DNA of 8,596 nucleotides from Bacteroides sp. GTDB lineage: Bacteria; Bacteroidota; Bacteroidia; Bacteroidales; SM23-62. Position numbers and translations under genes: made by a program. The notes below the pieces were generated by a model. It had not been told where the DNA came from and made no database searches. It worked only from the letters and a program-made list of their open reading frames with translations. Location: positions 1-8,596 of the forward strand of contig DAOUVF010000105.1 of NCBI GenBank assembly GCA_030667765.1, given 5' to 3'. This document shows, in pieces, positions 7,314-8,596 of this stretch (position 1 is its first letter; every line of letters starts with the position of its first letter).

Positions 7314-8327
7314 ATGACCAAGCGTGATATAGTGAAAACGGTGTTGGAACATAAACGGCCACCTTATGTTCCCTGGCATTTTGGGTTTACGGTTGAAGCA
7401 AAGCAGAAGCTGATAGATCATTACGGTTCGGAAGACATCATGGATATCACGGGAAACCATTTGCTCGTATTGGGTGATGAAATCGGTTACTTTGAAGATA
7501 TCGGGAATGACCGTTTCAAAGACGGTTTCAATGTGATATGGGACCGGTCGATTGATAAGGATATTGGAAATGTGGAAGGCCAGGTTTTACCTCAACCCAC
7601 ACTGGAAGGGTATAGTTTCCCGAATCCTCTGGCAGACCGGTATTTCAGGGATATACCCCTGCTTTTTGAAAAATATCCGGACCGGTTCCGTTTGTTCGAG
7701 ATCGGTTTTTCGATGTATGAAAGGGCCTGGACCTTACGGGGCATGGAGGCATTGCTTATGGATTTTGTTATAAATCCGGACTTCGTGCATGAATTGATGA
7801 CTGCAATATGCGACTATAACATCACACAGATCAAACGTGCTCTCGAATTCGATATTGACGCTGTAAAGTTAGGAGATGACTGGGGACAGCAAAGAGGGCT
7901 GATTATGGGGCAGGAATTCTGGAATGAATTTATAAAGCCATATTTAGCCAGGATATTCAAGGTTGTTAAGGATGCCGGCAAGTTTGTATTCATTCACTCC
8001 TGTGGTGATGTGGACGAACTTTTCGATCCGCTCATTGAAATCGGATTGGATAATTTTAATCCTTTTCAGCCTGAAGTTATGGATATCTACAAATTATTGC
8101 CCTCTTATAAAGGACGGCTGTCGTTTCACGGGGGCTTATCCACCCAGCGGATACTTCCATACGGAAGTGTGGATGACGTTATTGAAGAGAGTGAAAGGCT
8201 GCTGGATCTTGGCAAAGAGGGGGGATATATTTTTGCCCCGGCGCATGATGTGGAAGGGGACGTTACGCTCGAAAATATGCTGGCTTTTATGGATAAGGCT
8301 AAAAGCCAGGATGGCTATAAAACTTAA
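7314..8327 (+). CDS. Uroporphyrinogen-decarboxylase-superfamily protein (MtaA/CmuA-like, not HemE)
   Basis: A cytosolic TIM-barrel protein of the URO-D superfamily, 337 residues from the chosen start. The superfamily contains heme-pathway decarboxylases and zinc-dependent methyltransferases that move methyl groups from corrinoid proteins. Seen here: MTKRDIVKTVLEHKRPPYVPW, the usual N-terminal pattern of the non-HemE branch; GDDWGQQ (187-193); FIHSCGD with His228 and Cys230, matching the HxC zinc pair of MtaA; and APAHDVEGDV with His311, where MtaA has its third ligand, a Cys. A zinc site made of His, Cys and His is therefore plausible. ATG 7314 is preferred over ATG 7299 because it matches the family N-terminus and follows GGAGGG; 7299 would add MNGGI. 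There is no signal peptide, unlike its neighbours, so it acts inside the cell. No corrinoid protein or methyltransferase partner is visible nearby. Family is sure; reaction is unknown. Confidence 0.88.
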   Translation: MTKRDIVKTVLEHKRPPYVPWHFGFTVEAKQKLIDHYGSEDIMDITGNHLLVLGDEIGYFEDIGNDRFKDGFNVIWDRSIDKDIGNVEGQVLPQPTLEGYSFPNPLADRYFRDIPLLFEKYPDRFRLFEIGFSMYERAWTLRGMEALLMDFVINPDFVHELMTAICDYNITQIKRALEFDIDAVKLGDDWGQQRGLIMGQEFWNEFIKPYLARIFKVVKDAGKFVFIHSCGDVDELFDPLIEIGLDNFNPFQPEVMDIYKLLPSYKGRLSFHGGLSTQRILPYGSVDDVIEESERLLDLGKEGGYIFAPAHDVEGDVTLENMLAFMDKAKSQDGYKT

Positions 8328-8337
8328 AACTACTAAA

Positions 8338-8596
8338 ATGAAAAGCTCAGCAACCCACATTGGACGCAGGGAATTTTTTAACAAAGGTGTAAAAGTTGCA
8401 GCAGCAACCACTTTGATATCTCCTGTTTTACAAAGCAGCAGGGTGGATGCTGCTGAGATGAAAGAATATTCCGGATCAACCGCCCTTCCCGGGTTCATTA
8501 TTGATTCACATATTCATTGCGGGGGCACTGAGAAATGGGTCGAAGATATGGTGCGGATTTACAGGCCATATAATGCGATGGCCTGTGTGCTGACCT
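8338..8596 (+). CDS. Tat-signal amidohydrolase-family protein, N-terminal part (3' end cut by window)
   Basis: Only the first 86 codons are present. Residues 1-38 form a Tat signal: HIGRREFFNKGVKVAAATTL has the twin Arg at 10-11 followed by a small/hydrophobic region. The mature part opens with PGFIIDSHIHCGG, where His58-x-His60 (bases 8509-8517) is the first metal-binding motif of metal-dependent amidohydrolases, most like the amidohydrolase-2 (PF04909) group. These act on C-N, C-O or C-C bonds, including lactone hydrolysis and decarboxylation, so the reaction cannot be named. The ATG comes 10 nt after the stop of the URO-D-like gene in an A-rich context (CTAAAATGAAAAGC), without a Shine-Dalgarno site. 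The remaining His and Asp ligands lie outside the window. Confidence 0.82.
   Translation, partial: MKSSATHIGRREFFNKGVKVAAATTLISPVLQSSRVDAAEMKEYSGSTALPGFIIDSHIHCGGTEKWVEDMVRIYRPYNAMACVLT

Noticed and set aside
8136..8498. Minus-strand reading frame of 120 codons across the last gene junction
   Set aside because: It is antisense to two clear coding regions and its protein shows no recognisable domain; the plus-strand frames have family motifs.

Overview
The window is a stretch of about 8.6 kb in which every gene lies on the + strand and almost every base is coding. Six loci follow one another with gaps of 3 to about 21 nt. There is no room for an internal promoter or terminator, so it reads as the middle of one operon whose promoter and end both lie outside. 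A Bacteroidota-like host is my best guess: A/T-rich start regions, mostly without Shine-Dalgarno sites, TAA as the stop of every complete gene, moderate GC, and the mix of glycan-hydrolase and twin-arginine (Tat) gene families. Verrucomicrobiota, Lentisphaerota or Planctomycetota cannot be excluded from sequence alone.

Layout: (1) 1-1728, the 3' part of a large acetyl-xylan-esterase-like protein made of two alpha/beta-hydrolase domains, the second apparently dead. (2) 1740-4001, a secreted GH123/DUF4091-type glycosidase carrying a TAG stop inside an inserted beta-sandwich-like module; the same frame stays open for another 1257 nt to a normal TAA. (3) 4005-5363, a DegT/DnrJ/EryC1/StrS-type PLP aminotransferase with a Tat signal. 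(4) 5376-7292, a Tat-signal protein joining a glutamine-amidotransferase-like domain to a divergent polysaccharide-deacetylase (NodB-like) domain. (5) 7314-8327, a cytosolic uroporphyrinogen-decarboxylase-superfamily protein nearer to MtaA/CmuA-type methyltransferases than to HemE. (6) 8338 to the edge, the start of a Tat-signal amidohydrolase.

How they may work together (inference): an esterase, a glycosidase of a family known for beta-N-acetylgalactosaminide cleavage, a deacetylase-like protein, a sugar-aminotransferase-like protein and an amidohydrolase suggest processing of an acetylated and/or amino-sugar glycan or glycoconjugate outside the cytoplasm. The URO-D-like protein would act inside, possibly on a methyl group. 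No transporter, SusC/SusD pair, sulfatase, regulator, corrinoid protein, RNA gene, CRISPR array or mobile element is visible. The points most worth checking are the in-frame TAG, the apparent export of a sugar-aminotransferase-like PLP enzyme, and the combination of three Tat-signal proteins with a URO-D-like enzyme in one operon.
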